Shown: positions 12,108 to 23,288, numbered from the stretch's first letter. The stretch: DNA of 64,000 nucleotides from Myxocyprinus asiaticus (GCF_019703515.2 NC_059385.1:32102501-32166500); one strand, 5' to 3'. Program-made: numbers and translations. The notes: generated from the letters alone by a model not told the origin.

Positions 12108-12532
12108 GGGGCCGGGTAGCTCAGCAAGTATTGACGCTAACTACCACCCCTGGAGTCACGAGTTCGAATCCAGGGTGTGCTGAGTGACTCCAGCCAGGTC
12201 TCCTAAGCAACCAAATTGGCCCGGTTGCTAGGGAGGGTAGAGTCACATGCAGTAACCTCCTTGTGGTCACAATTAGTGGTTCTCGCTCTCAATAGGGTGC
12301 GTGGTAAGTTGTGCGTGGATCGCGGAGGGTAGCATGAGCCTTTCCGCGGTGTCACGCATGACAAGCCACGTGATAAGATGCGCGGATTTACGGTCTCAGA
12401 AGCGGAGGCAACTGAGACTTGTCCTCCGCCACCCGGATTGAGGTGAGTAACTGCGCCACCACGAGGACCTACTAAGTAGTGGGAATTGGGCATTCCAAAT
12501 TGGGAGAAAAGGGGATAAAAAATTTATTTTAA

Positions 12533-12535
<3 letters not shown>
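12108..12535 (+). mobile_element. tRNA-derived SINE, copy 1
   Basis: The head contains a box A-like ggtagctcagcaagta and a box B gagttcgaatcc, the internal Pol III promoter of a tRNA. A body of about 300 bp shared with the copies at 17195-17602 and 63514-63928 follows, starting gtgctgagtgactccagcca. The 3' end is A/T-rich (ggggataaaaaatttatttt). It is a nonautonomous element, not a tRNA gene: the acceptor and anticodon arms are not maintained. Confidence 0.9.

Positions 12536-12537
<2 letters not shown>

Positions 12538-12577
<40 letters not shown>
12538..12577. repeat. (AT)n microsatellite
   Basis: Alternating AT, with one gt interruption, directly after the SINE tail. Confidence 0.95.
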
Positions 12578-12578
<1 letters not shown>

Positions 12579-12803
12579 TTAAATGCATGTACCAAGTTCT
12601 AAAAAATATAATATCTTTGGTTTTATAAATTATTTGTAAATAATGTTTATACCATTTAAAAAACAAACAAACCAAAAAATAAAACAAATTAATGGCTGAG
12701 TCAAATAGTTTAACCATAATTTAATACTTATTTTCCTTGAGTATTACAGTTGTAATAATTATTTTTGAAAGTTTTCAACATCATAAAAAGCTCAAAATAT
12801 TAT

Positions 12804-13134
12804 TGTCACGTCATTCTTTTGTTTTCCCCCAAGGACTCTTATTTTGAAAGTGTTTTGTAATCATTGTCATGTCTCTTTTCCTGGTTTCCCCCCTGATTCT
12901 ATCCCAGGTGTTCCTCATCTTCTTGTTAGCCCATGTGTATATATACCCTCTTGTTCTTTGTTCTTGTGTCAGTTCTTGTTTGTATGTCATGCATGATTAG
13001 CCAGCATACTGCTGTAGAATTTTGTTACCTTCTTCGAATATTTTTCTTCATCGTTGTATCTTCTTTTGTTGACAATTAAAGTTCTGCATTTGGATCCTCA
13101 CTCTCTCGCCTCTTCCCTTCACAAAACACTGACA
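12804..13134 (+). repeat. 5' LTR of the gag-only element
   Basis: 331 bp, TG...CA ended, closely matching 14470-14761 plus 17810-17847. It contains tatatataccctc near 12945 as a possible TATA-like region and attaaag near the 3' end as a possible poly(A) signal. Confidence 0.85.
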
Positions 13135-13139
13135 GAAAA

Positions 13140-14466
13140 TTGTTCCTGTTGGATCCAGCAGAACAGATTGAGGAACTTTTCCACGGGTCTACTCCTGTGG
13201 TGGAGTACTGCTTGATTTTATGGAAATTGGCTGCTCAATTGAACTGGCATGAGAGATCCCTCTGGACCATGTTTTGGATGGGACTTAATGACCCTGTGAG
13301 GGAGCTGGTCCCTTTAGACTGTGATCGTCTGCCTCTTAAGGATTTTATCGATAACATCATAAGGGCTGACCTTCTGCTCTCTACTCCAGTGATCCCTTCC
13401 TCGGTGGTCCCAACCACGATGGTCCCAACCTCGGTGGTCCCTACCTCTCCGTCCTCAGAGACCCCATCCTCTTCAGGTAAGCATATTACAGACCATGAAC
13501 TTGTGTCTTCGTTGTCCTCATCTTTCAGGACTCTGCCCCTAGAGTTTTCCGTGGCCCGCCCTCCAAGTCTTCCATAGCTCCACCCTCTGAGTCTTCAATG
13601 GCTCCGCCCTCCGAGTCTTCCCAGGTATTCTGTGGCTCCGCCCTCCGTGGCTCTGCCCTCTGAGTCTTCCGTGGCTCCGCCCACTCTGCCTCCTGAGACT
13701 CCCGCAGCTCCACCCGCTCCGCCTCCTAAGAACCCTTACTGCAGCTCCGCCCACTTCTCCTACTGCCGCTCCGCCTACTGCAGCTCCACCCGCTCATTCT
13801 CCTGAGATGCCTGTGGCTCCGCCCGCTCCTTATCCTGAGACTCCTACTACAGCTCCACCCACTCCACCTCCTGATAATGCTGCGGTTCCATCCACTCCTC
13901 CTGAGACTCCATTCCCTGAGACTCCTGTGGCTCTGCCCACTCCTCCTCCTGAGCCTCCTGTTGCTCCACCTCTTGCAACTCCATTCCCTGAGACTCCTGT
14001 GGCTCTGCCCACTCCTCCTCCTGAGCCTCCTGTTGCTCCACCTCTTGCAACTCCATTCCCTGAGACTCCTGTGTCTCCATCTCCTGAGCCTCCTGTGGTT
14101 CTGCCTCCTGCAGCCCTGTCCCGAGCCTCCATCCCTGGCAGCTCTGACCACGGAGTCTCTATCTTCAGCGGCTCCACCCCCTGAGCCTCCGCCACCTGCG
14201 GCTCCGCCCCCTTAGCCCTTACTTCCTGAAGCTCCGTCTCTTGAGCCTCCATCCCTGGCAGCTCTGACCTCGGAGTTTCTATCTTCAGTGGCTCCTCCCC
14301 CTGAGCCTACACCTCCTGCGGCTCCACCCCCTGAGCCTTTGCCTGAGCCTTTTGAGCCCTTGCCTGAATCCTCGCCTTCTGAACCTTTGCCTCAGTGTTC
14401 ATTTTCTGAGTCACTACCTGAGTCTTCACCTGCAGCGGCTTCACCCTTGAAATCTTGGCCTCTGGA
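13140..14466 (+). pseudogene. Ty3/gypsy-type gag with proline-rich tail, broken
   Basis: The frame from 13140 (145 codons) reads LDPAEQIEELF and then STPVVEYCLILWKLAAQLNW and SLWTMFWMGLNDPVRELV, the capsid-type region of fish Ty3/gypsy gag proteins, which assemble the particle around the RNA. The usual initiator before DPAE is TTG here (13151), so the normal start may be lost. A stop at 13575 ends the frame. Proline-rich sequence continues in other frames at 13807-14184 and from 14288. The tail has a 72-bp tandem unit (repeats start at 13909, 13981 and 14053; 24 residues, rich in PPEPPV and TPPP) and a 120-bp repeat (14123 and 14243). No zinc knuckle is seen. ORFs on the opposite strand here are composition artefacts. 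Confidence 0.7.
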
Positions 14467-14469
14467 CTA

Positions 14470-14761
14470 TGTCACGTCATTCTTATGTTTTCCCCCAAGG
14501 ACTCTTATTTTGAAAGTGTTTTGTAGTCATTGTGATGTCTGTTTTCCTGGTTTCCCTCCCGATAGTATCCCAGGTGTTCCTTGTCTTCTTGTTAGCCATG
14601 TGTAGATATACCCTCTTGTTCTTTGTTCCTGTGTCGGTTCTTGTTTGTATGTAGTGCGTGATTAGCTATCATACTGCTGTAGAGTTTTGTTACCTTCTTC
14701 AAATTTTTTCCTTCATTGTTGTATCTTCTTTTGTTGATAATTAAAGTTCTGCATTTGGATC
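14470..14761 (+). repeat. 3' LTR of the gag-only element, left part
   Basis: First 292 bp of the 3' LTR, collinear with the 5' LTR up to tttggatc. There the hAT begins, so this sequence carries the left copy of the hAT target duplication (14754-14761). Confidence 0.85.
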
Positions 14762-14784
14762 TAGGGCTGAAATGATTAGTCGAC

Positions 14785-15013
14785 TGTGACGAGGAGGAGG
14801 GCATGGCTGGGCTGTGATGGAGCACGTCCGGCGCTGAATAAGCTGATCAGCGGGAGAGCGAGATAAGTGGCAGCCATAGACGCCGGTTTGAGAGAGAGAG
14901 ATGCATGCAGCCGTGCTGCACGTTGTTTATATTGGTTTTAAGTTTACCATTAAACTTTATGTTTACTGTTCAGCCGATTCCTACCTCCTCCTTCCCCGTC
15001 CTTACCTTTTACA
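14785..15013 (+). repeat. 5' LTR of TRIM-like element
   Basis: 229 bp. Contains ctgaataagctgatcagcgg and a (ga)n block shared with the 3' LTR and with the solo LTR at 16717-16952. Confidence 0.85.
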
Positions 15014-15305
15014 GTGGTGCCAAAACCTAGGAGGAAATAGGGAGGTGCTGTCACAGAGTCCTCGCTGCTGCCATCCACCAGGGGAGCAGCCATGGCCATC
15101 TGCCTGGGGACAGAGGGGTCGCTGCCAGTCACCAAGAGCCAGACAAACCGCGGCAGTCTGCCGAGAACGGGAGAAGTGGTTCCATCTGCCAGGAGCCGAG
15201 GACTCGCTGCCATCCGCCAGGGGAGAAGCAAGCTGGCATCCGCCAGAGGGCAGAGGAGCGGTTGAGGACCGGGCAACAGCACGTCCAGGAGCCGGCAAGC
15301 AAGTT

Positions 15306-15374
15306 TGTCTCTCTCTCTCTCTGTCTCCGCTCGCCCTTTCCCTCTCCCCACACCTCCTCTCGTCTCTCCCTCAG
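15306..15374 (+). promoter_or_regulatory. Long pyrimidine tract ending in cag
   Basis: About 65 bases of almost pure pyrimidine end ctccctcag|gttcgcag within the TRIM interior. This is the form of a strong 3' splice acceptor. Whether it is used is unknown. Confidence 0.4.
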
Positions 15375-15495
15375 GTTCGCAGTAGGCGAGGTGGACCACT
15401 GGCTGACAGAATGGCCAGAAGGGCAGCGTCTCCCCCTCCCCAGAGATGGTTAGTCAGACCAGTGGTGTCCTGGCCTGAATCGGGCGGTGGAGGAG

Positions 15496-15737
15496 TGTGA
15501 CGAGGAGGAGGGCATGGCCGGGCTGTGATGGAGCACGGCCGGCGCTGAATCAGCTGATCAGCAGGAGAGTGAGATAGGGGGCAGCTGGAGATGCTAGTTC
15601 GAGAGAGAGAGAGAGAGAGACGCACACAGCCGCGTTGCATGTGTTTGTTTATGTTTAAGTTCATTTATATCATTAAAGTTTATGTTGACTGTTCAGCTGG
15701 TTCCTGCCTCCTCCTTGCAAATACTTTATCTGTTACA
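15496..15737 (+). repeat. 3' LTR of TRIM-like element
   Basis: 242 bp, collinear with 14785-15013. It is longer mainly through an expanded (ga)n block and small changes near the 3' end. Confidence 0.85.
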
Positions 15738-15929
15738 ACAACATTATCAACAGTGTCAACAATAGAACATTATTGACAAAAATCTTTGTCGAATAGTCGT
15801 TTGATCTCATTTAACATAACATGAGATCACATTAAACTCTAATGATGACGTGCGAGAGCAGCACTGCAGTTCGTGTCTGACTGAGGAGAGGAAGAATTAC
15901 ACACCTCACTGTCCAGATGCACTCTAAAC

Positions 15930-16484
15930 ACTGTAGCCATATCACCCTGTAGCTCAAGACTGGTTGCCCACTGAAGCTAAGCAGGGTTGAGCCTGGCCAG
16001 TACCTGGATGAAAACTAAGGTTGCTGCTGGAAGAGGTGTTAGGGAAGCCAGCAGGGGGTGCTCACCCTGCGGTCTGTGTGGGTCATAATGCCCCAGTATA
16101 GTGATGGGGACACTATACTGATAAAAAGCACCATCCTTCGGATGAGGCGTTAAACCGAGGTCCTGACACTCTGTGGTCATTAAAAATCCCAGGGCACTTC
16201 TCGTAAAGTGTAGGGGTGTAACCCCGGTGTCCTGGCCAAATTCCCCCCCATTGGCCCTTCTCAATCATGGCCTCCTAATAATCCCCATCCATTAATTGGC
16301 TCCATAACTCTACTCTCTCCTCTCTACCAATAGCTGGTGTGTGGTGAGCATACTGGAGCACTATGGCTGTCGTCGCATCATCCAGGTGGATGCTGCACAC
16401 TGGTGGTGGTTGAGGAGAGTCCCCTGTTCACTGTGTAAAGCGCTTTGAGTGTAGTGTCAGAAAAAAGTGCTATATAAATGTAAT
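15930..16484 (+). mobile_element. 5S rRNA-derived SINE (SINE3 type)
   Basis: The head resembles vertebrate 5S rRNA: a ccatatcaccctg-type start, then gaagctaagcagggttgagc, then cctggccagtacctggatg, which covers the internal Pol III control region. A unique body follows, then a LINE-type tail with aagcgctttgagtg and gctatataaatgtaa. Imperfect target duplications actctaaac (15921-15929) and attcataaac (16485-16494) flank it. The corresponding site in hAT copy 2 is empty. It is a SINE, not a 5S gene. Confidence 0.88.
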
Positions 16485-16716
16485 ATTCATAAACTTTTCA
16501 GACAGCTTCAGGTGATGTAGATCGCAAAGTATGAGGGAATTATAATGCAAAAAGAAAAAATAAGTAAATACAGAAGCACTCTCGTTGCGGAATAAGTAGA
16601 GCTGGAGCTGCCGCTCAAAATTTGCGTGTCGAGTGTCTTTAAAGGATATACCCCAGCGTTATATCTTTAATGCAGTTATATTTAATGCGTTATAGCTTTA
16701 ATAAAGTGAATCAGCC

Positions 16717-16952
16717 GTGGCCAAGCCGTGAGGGTGCGTGGCCGGCGCTGAATCAGTTGATCAGCGGGAGAGCGAGATAAAGGGGAGCCGGAGGCACCAG
16801 TTCGAGAGAGAGAGAGACGCACGCAGACATGCTGCATGTGTGTCTGTGTTCGTTTGTGTTTTTTGTTGTTTTAAGTTCATTTATTTCATTAAAGTTTATG
16901 ATGAGTGTTCAGCCGGTTCCTGCCTCCTCCTTGCCCACCTTTACCTGTTACA
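16717..16952 (+). repeat. Solo LTR of the TRIM-like family
   Basis: About 236 bp matching the LTRs at 14785 and 15496 (ggcgctgaatcagttgatca, a ga-rich block, ttcagccggttcctgcctcc, ending tgttaca). No interior follows. The start is diverged and a target duplication is not clear. Confidence 0.75.
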
Positions 16953-17194
16953 TGCACTTATATACAAAATCTACTTATATTTATGATACATTCTTTTAAA
17001 ACAAGTCTAAATATCTTATATGTTGCTTCTCAAGTAAATGTATCTTGTTTTAAGGATTTTTAGACCATTTTAAATGGAAAACAAGACAAAAACACCTGAT
17101 AACAATAGGATTTTTTGCAGTGAATTTCTTTACTGAATTAAACTTAATAAAAAGTATTTTTGTCCCTTTAATTCAGTGAATGTCATTTTTTTTT

Positions 17195-17602
17195 TTTTTT
17201 TACATGCCCAATTCCCAATGCACTCTAGGTGGTGTAGTGACTCGCCTCAATCTGGGTGGCGGAGGACGAATCTCAGTTGCCTCCGCTTCTGAGACAGTCA
17301 ATCCGTGCATTTTTTCATGTGGCTTGTTGAGCATGTTACTGCGGAGACCTAGCGCGTGTGGAGGCTCATGCTATTCTCCGCGGCATCCATGCACAACTCA
17401 CCATGCACCCCACGAGAGCGAGAACCACATTATAGTGACCATGAGGAGGTTAACCCAACGTGACTCTACCCACCATAGCAACCGGGCCAATTGGTTGCTT
17501 AGGAAGCCTGACTGGAGTCACTCAGCATGCCCTGGATTCGAACTTGTGACACCAGGTGTGGTAGTCAGTGCTGAGCTACTTGCTGAGCTACCCAGGCCCC
17601 TA
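17195..17602 (-). mobile_element. tRNA-derived SINE, copy 2
   Basis: Reverse-strand copy of the SINE at 12108-12535. Read from 17602 leftward it has the tRNA-like head (gggtagctcagcaagtagct and a box B ttcgaatcc), the same body and the cattgggaattgggcatg 3' part, with a poly-T before it on the plus strand. The site is unoccupied in hAT copy 2. Confidence 0.9.
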
Positions 17603-17809
17603 AAGTTATTTTTAAAATATGATTTTGTCCTCTTTATTGTTAGTAAGCACGTTTAATACAACCTTTTAAGTTGGGGCACAAGCTGAATAATCGGTTAAGA
17701 GCTAATGATTAATCATTGCAATAATTGCTGAATAGTCAAATAATTGTTCTAATAATATTTAGATTAATAGATTATCAGAATAATCATTAGCTGTAACCCT
17801 ATTTGGATC

Positions 17810-17847
17810 CTCACTCTCTTGCCTCTTCCCTTCACAAAACCAGGACA
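17810..17847 (+). repeat. 3' LTR of the gag-only element, right part
   Basis: The last 38 bp (ctcactctcttgcctcttcc...) continue the 3' LTR interrupted at 14761 and end gaca like the 5' LTR. Confidence 0.8.
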
Positions 17848-19180
17848 GTCATAATAAGCTTACAATATCTGATAAAACTACCTTACTTAAGGTTGGCACA
17901 ATCATGAATGGCTCTCTGAGGTACAATTTATGGTTTTACTGTTTATTTATTTATTTGTCTCATGTCAACAAAACATCTTCCTGCATGTTGGTTACACCAC
18001 AAAAAATTTGATTTGGTAAAAAAAAACAAAAAAAAAAACATTTGAACTGTCAATTTAATGCGTTAATTTAGTGTGATTAATTAAAAATAATGTGTTAAAA
18101 AAAATAACGCAATAAATCATGCCCCCGATGCGTACATAAATTCCATAATAAAAGTATGGATTTTCCTACCATATGAGTACTTCAAGCTAGAAGTACATGT
18201 GTTTTTATGAGCCGTGTCAATAGGTGGTAACATGCCTCAACAAACCTCACAAGCAGCGCAGCCACAGAATAAGAACCGGTGGGGGAACACAACAGAATAC
18301 AGGAATCTTTAGACGCAATTTTCAAAGTTTCCACTACTTTTAACTTGACACAGCATACTGAAAATACAGCGTTTATAAAGCTGAATACCAGTGAGACGCC
18401 CAAAACAAGTCCATCTGAGGCACGCACATGTGCATAGAGCGAAAATTAAAAATAGCCCAGACGGAACACAAGAACGCGTACTGTGAGAACTGGACACATT
18501 GACAAACTCAATGCAAAACTGATTGCTGTCAAGTGTTGGCTTGTTCAAAGTTCTTAAGCCACTTTTTGCATTGTTTAACCAACGATTTATATATAGTATA
18601 GTGCATATAGTGCTACAATAATGCAATTTATTTCAAACTGAATTTCAGTCCTTTTTATATATTTATTAAAGGCCCCTCATATTATATATATAAATATTTT
18701 AATTATTATGCTTTTTTTTTTTTATATGAATTTTCTTTATTTGGGGGCCTTTTGAATTTAAAATCAAATGTGCTCATATGTCGTAATGCGAAAATGCAGA
18801 TGTTTAGGACCTGGTGGTATGTCTAAAGCCAACAAGTTCCTCTACTCTCTCTCCAGGATGGCTGAGACAGAGGTAGGTTGGGGGGGGGGGGGGTAATTGG
18901 TTCCTTATGTCAAACTACACCACAAATAAATAACAGGGATTTTTTGTTTCGAATAATGGATTTTCCATCTTTTTCCATTTGTGCCAGTAGAGGGTAAAGC
19001 AACAAACTCAGGAATGAACTGATCAGTAGTTCATGCTACTTGTCATTATTATTTTTTTTATCATTATTATTATGTATTTATTTATTTTTTGAGGTTATGT
19101 TTATTAAGGTCACTTCTACAATATACCAAGGTTTTTTTTCTTTTTTTTTACATTTTCAGAAGTGAGTGGTGCTTGCCTAT
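17848..19180. other. No gene; minor DNA repeat fragments
   Basis: Near 18050-18130 there is an AT-rich block (gcgttaatttagtgtgatta) resembling a teleost MITE end. A 14-base G run lies at 18880-18893. The rest is unassigned, with no coding signal. Confidence 0.45.
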
Positions 19181-19189
19181 GCAAAACTC

Positions 19190-19640
19190 CCTTCTTTGAT
19201 GCTAGGGTGTTGTGGATGGGTGTCAGGGAATTGTTATATGGTTGCTAAGGTGTTGCTAAGCCATCACTAGGTGGTTGTTAGGATTTTCTGGGTGGTTATT
19301 GGACAAAGTAAAAAAAAAAAAAAAAAACTAAATTATCTATGATATCCTGGCATGTTGATATAGCTCAGGTCCCTTCTTCAATGAGAAGATTCCTTTCCAT
19401 TAAGTAACTACTATATATTAACTAGTGACTAAGTAACTACTGTATAATAACAGGTTTACAATATTTTAAGTTAAGCCCCAGAGCAACCAGTAGCTCTACA
19501 AATGTTCAAAAAACAACACAAGAAATATGCTAGTTGCCAGAGTGTTGTTATGTGATTGCTAAGGTGTTCTTGGAGTTCTGAGTGGTTGCTAGGTAATTGC
19601 TAGTGTATTTTGAGTGGCTGCTAGATTGCTGCTCTCTCGC
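19190..19640. repeat. Degenerate ttgctagg-type tandem repeat
   Basis: Two blocks (about 19190-19300 and 19530-19640) are built from variants of gttgctaaggtg and ggtggttgctagg. They are separated by unrelated AT-rich sequence. It looks like a decayed minisatellite common in fish. Confidence 0.6.
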
Positions 19641-19887
19641 GCAAGCCAAAAGAGCCAACCCCCAAGTCTGGTCTCTAGATACGGCTCGGGTCCTTCCTTC
19701 AATATACAGTAAATGCTTCAAGTGAAATCGAAGAAAGAAAAAATCTTTTGAAATCTTGCCAAAAAGAAGGTGTTTTTGAGTTATTTGTGGTGGTTCGAAA
19801 CAGCTTGCCACCGTGTACTTTCAGGAAAACTTTGTGCTGGCTGTTAAACGCGTTCTTACTAAAATTGATAATAAGTCATAAGAGAAA

Positions 19888-20131
19888 ATTCAGTGGACAT
19901 GGCCATGAAGTTGTGGTATTTTCGTGCAAGCATGCACTAAGTCTAGGCGCAAGTGGGTTTGGCAAAATTTTGTGTGCAAAGCGTTAATGGGCTGGGTAAG
20001 TGCAATTTAAATGGGAGGTTCTTCTCCGGTTATTGCAGCATCTAAATCCTTTTATATAGTCCATTCCCTCAAGCACCAGCAATATAAACAAAGACAGCAC
20101 ATTTATAAGAAGTTGGTAGTGTAAATGGACT
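19888..20131 (+). repeat. Dispersed repeat, copy 1 of 2
   Basis: Matches 52712-52953 in the same orientation: gacatggccatgaagttgtg, gcaagcatgcactaagtcta, ggcgcaagtgggtttggc and aagaagttggtagtgtaaat all have counterparts. No coding capacity or ends recognised; class unknown. Confidence 0.75.
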
Positions 20132-20422
20132 ATATGCAATGAATTAAAATAATAGAAATATGGACACGCTCCTTTTATACTTAAAAAATGTTATTCTTAT
20201 CAGGATTTGGATGTGCGCTCCATTAAATTATAAGGAATGCAAGTATTATTAATAATTTTAATCTACTGACACACAAATCATGACTAGTATTAACAGTGTT
20301 TGTATCACCATGCACTTCACTTCTACCAGTCGAGTTTAATTTCGAAAAATAAAATTCATTTATTGAAACATGAAAAAAATTAAACTATAAAATATTTCTA
20401 AATTCAAATTACACTTCAAATG

Positions 20423-20496
<74 letters not shown>
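20423..20496. repeat. Poly(A) followed by (AT)n
   Basis: About 17 A residues then a pure AT dinucleotide tract to 20496. Confidence 0.95.
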
Positions 20497-20499
<3 letters not shown>

Positions 20500-21949
20500 A
20501 TAAAGATAACAAAATGGTAAAAAAAATAATAAAAAAATCATACCAAATCCCAACATCCTCTCCAACTTGTTTCACTGGCACATTTTGCAGTGACTTAAAA
20601 ATCACGCTTTGACAACAGGTTTAAAAATACCAATACAAATTATATAATAAATACAATTGTAAATCTAAACGTTATAATAACTTTTATAATTAAAAAAAAA
20701 AAAACATGACCTAAAGATAGTTTAACACAAATCTCATACATTTTGTTTCATAAGATGACTACAACTTTTATCATCAGGAACATAATTTGATGTTCCACTA
20801 TATTTTCAGAGTTTGTACATGAACTTGCTGGTGGAATCTCCAAATTGCAAATACAGGAACTGAATTTAGACTTTGCGCTGAAAACAGATGTGCTTTTGAA
20901 ACGACTAAGCACAATTACCTATTTCTCAGGTAAATAGCAAATTTCACTTTGCACCACTTCATTAACATACAATACACCCACAGTTTGCGCGCATACACCC
21001 ACAGATAGCGCAATCACTCCCACCCACTTGCACTTTGCATTGGCATGAAAATTCACTTAGAATTAGCATTCCCAGGAAAATTGGATAAGACGTAGCGCAC
21101 AGTCGTTACACATAGCATTGCGCACTCATGAAAATAGAGCCTGTAGTCTATTGTCAAGACAGCACGTGTAAATGCTCTTCTAAACACCAGCCACAGCAGC
21201 GTGGGTGATGTCCTGAATGTTCGCAAACAGCATACCATTGCTCAGCTGATTTAATCTTCTTTCTAGCTCTAAGCGAAGAAGAACTTTGCTGTATTGGTAT
21301 TGGTGTCTTAAGAGATTTTAATATTATTTGAGATATAAAATACTTTATAAATTAATATACATAAGCTTGTGAATTGATTGGTTAATCACAACCATATAGA
21401 TACTTGTGGTAATACTGACCAGACCTCGGATGTCTTTGAAGATCCTGTTTTATGTTCTTTCAACCAATTGTCTCTTCTTTGCCTGTTCCTCTGTGAAGAA
21501 TGAGTAAGGTCATTTTGAAGAATCCCAGTTTATGCATGCCTGTATGGAAGATATTAACTCAGAAATTCCTTTGAATCTGTGAGTAAACTGACAAGTTCCA
21601 AGTTTCAGTTGGCTTCAAAAGGATTTGCCAATCCTTCCATGACCCCCAGAACACACCCATGGTGAGGTATCACTAACATACAGTGAATATATGATTACTG
21701 ACCCCATAGACTCAATAACAAACATCTGTAGAGAGAGGGGCTTCATGACTCATCCAACGGCTCCGTATCACCCCTCATGTTGAGAAGATCACATCCGGAC
21801 AGGAACGTTCAAGTGGAAAAAGGGGTCGCTATGTCAGACAGCTTTGAGTAACAAGCTACATTCCATCATCTGAAAAATGAGACCCAGACAAGTCAAGTCT
21901 AAGGAAACTTGCATGTTCAGATATTTTCCTGTTCAAAAGACCAACTTAG
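20497..21949. other. Unassigned sequence
   Basis: No gene recognised. The part at 20940-21240 (ttgcgcgcatacacccacag, gcattgcgcactcatgaaaa) looks like degraded nonautonomous DNA-repeat sequence, but no ends were found. Confidence 0.4.
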
Positions 21950-22330
21950 TTGGTCACCAATATATGTTGTGTTTTGGAGACCAAATCTGTTTAGTTGGCA
22001 CTTTTTTGGCACTTGGCAGTTGGTCAGCATATGAGACCATTTTAAAACAGCTAAGACCAGCAAACCATTTTAGGCTGGCTTAAGATGTCTTGTTTCTTTT
22101 TTTTTTTCTATTTCTTTTTTCCAGCAGGGGTGGTCCCACCAAGCTTCTTAACTAGCTTAACAGGCAAGACTTTCCCAACCAGCATGGTTTTCTAGTGGAG
22201 CTGGTTGACCAGCTTTACCAGATAAGTTGGAATGAAAATGTTCTGGTTCACCTGCTAGACCAGCATAAATCAGCTTGGACCAGCACGGAAACTCAAACTA
22301 CTCTATGCTGGTCTTTTCACAAGGGTATTC
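21950..22330. repeat. Fish repeat built from accagc / gctggt words
   Basis: Multiple inverted and direct copies of ctggt and accag words (aagaccagcaaaccatttta, agctggttgaccagctttac, ctagaccagcataaatcagc). This is the style of a hairpin-rich teleost repeat. No product predicted. Confidence 0.55.
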
Positions 22331-23280
22331 CAGAGAGAATGAAGCAATCAAGGCTTGCATCAAGACAAGAGCTGATGTGAATTTGAGAGCTGTGTTTGAT
22401 AGGCTAACTATGTGTCTTAAGATGTTGTTGCTGGGTTGCTTCAATTTTTTTGTATTCTATACAATACTCATAATTCATCTTTTGAGTCAAATCTTTCAGG
22501 ATCTAGTTCACAAAATCTCTGAAATGGCAGAAACAAGAACTGAAATGCAGCCTGGTTGCTACCAGTGTTGGGGAAATAGTCCAACTACAATCCAACTACA
22601 GTCAAGCTTCCCTTTTGAGAAAAGAGAGTTAGTTATACTCCAATGTACTAATAAAAAGTAGCTTACTGCATTGTAGCTGTATAAGAGGCCAATATTACAT
22701 TTGTAATCAGAGCAGTATTAAAAAAATAAATAGAATAATAATGAATGTCTTGCCTAAGATGGCATTACACTTAAAGAGATCAATTTATACCAAATAATAC
22801 TCATAAACTCATAGTAAATAGAGTAATAAACTAGTAAACACCCTTACAAAACATACATCCTGTCTACAGCAGACATGTCCTGTGAATAATCTGTTTCCAA
22901 TTTTATTTTCAATGGATATCAGCAGGTACAGTATATACATGTACATAGTTATAATTATTATTGTAATCTTTTTGTTGCTAAAATTACATATGTGTGGTTT
23001 GTAACAGAGGTATAAAGCCTAAATGATTTGCATGTGCACAGAACTTTTTGTAAAAGTATAAATCAAGACTGATTTTACATTGTTAATCCATGGTGCTGTT
23101 CACGACACAGTCACTTGCTACCATATCTTTGATTGCAGGTTTGCAATGTTTATGCCATGTTTAGGCGCAAAAGCTAAAGAATACAGATCAAATTTACTCT
23201 GTGTTAATATGAAGTTACAGATTCACAACACATGAAATACACTTATGCAGAGCATTAAAGTATTGCTTTTTTTTTTTTTT
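22331..23280. other. Unassigned sequence
   Basis: No gene. A fragment at 22564-22670 (cagtgttggggaaatagtcc) resembles a common fish DNA-repeat start. Confidence 0.4.
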
Positions 23281-23288
23281 TTTTAATG

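Larger units (their letters stand above)
14785..15737 (+). mobile_element. TRIM-like LTR element without coding capacity
   Basis: LTRs at 14785-15013 and 15496-15737 share tgtgacgaggaggagggcat and end ttaca. Right after the first is tggtgccaaaacctaggagg (15015), where a tRNA primer would pair. Right before the second is ggcggtggaggag, a polypurine tract. The 482-bp interior is GC-rich and has no gag or pol. Flanking bases in the hAT suggest a degraded duplication (cgac / caac). It fits a terminal-repeat retrotransposon in miniature or a short nonautonomous relative of a full element. The many ORFs in the interior match nothing I know. Confidence 0.85.
14762..17801 (+). mobile_element. Nonautonomous hAT element, copy 1, with four nested insertions
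   Basis: Ends are tagggctg and, inverted, tagggttac. It is flanked by a perfect 8-bp duplication tttggatc (14754-14761 and 17802-17809), the hAT hallmark, and the 3' LTR resumes exactly after it. No transposase is present. Comparison with the second copy (37217-39138, opposite strand) shows the TRIM, the 5S-SINE and the tRNA-SINE to be absent there, so they are later insertions. Confidence 0.88.
12804..17847 (+). mobile_element. Gag-only LTR retrotransposon interrupted by a hAT element
   Basis: Two LTRs of about 330 bp share the start tgtcacgtcattct and the end gaca. The first is 12804-13134. The second starts at 14470 and is split, resuming at 17810 after the hAT. The 1.3-kb interior has a gag-like frame and a proline-rich region but no protease, RT, RNase H or integrase, so it would depend on a relative in trans. 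No convincing primer-binding site follows the first LTR, and no clean 5-bp target duplication was found, which suggests an old copy. Confidence 0.8.

Noticed and set aside
12108..12180. Possible tRNA gene
   Set aside because: Boxes A and B are present, but the cloverleaf is not maintained and the sequence is a SINE head repeated three times in the window.
13525..14252. Long Arg/Gly- and Glu-rich ORFs on the minus strand
   Set aside because: They mirror the proline-rich gag tail and follow its composition and repeat period. No start context or family motif.
14901..15664. Overlapping ORFs of up to 199 codons on both strands of the TRIM
   Set aside because: The GC-rich noncoding interior gives open frames in several registers. 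None matches gag, pol or any known domain.
15930..16050. Possible 5S rRNA gene
   Set aside because: Diverged from 5S, continues into a SINE body and LINE tail, and is absent from the matching site in hAT copy 2.
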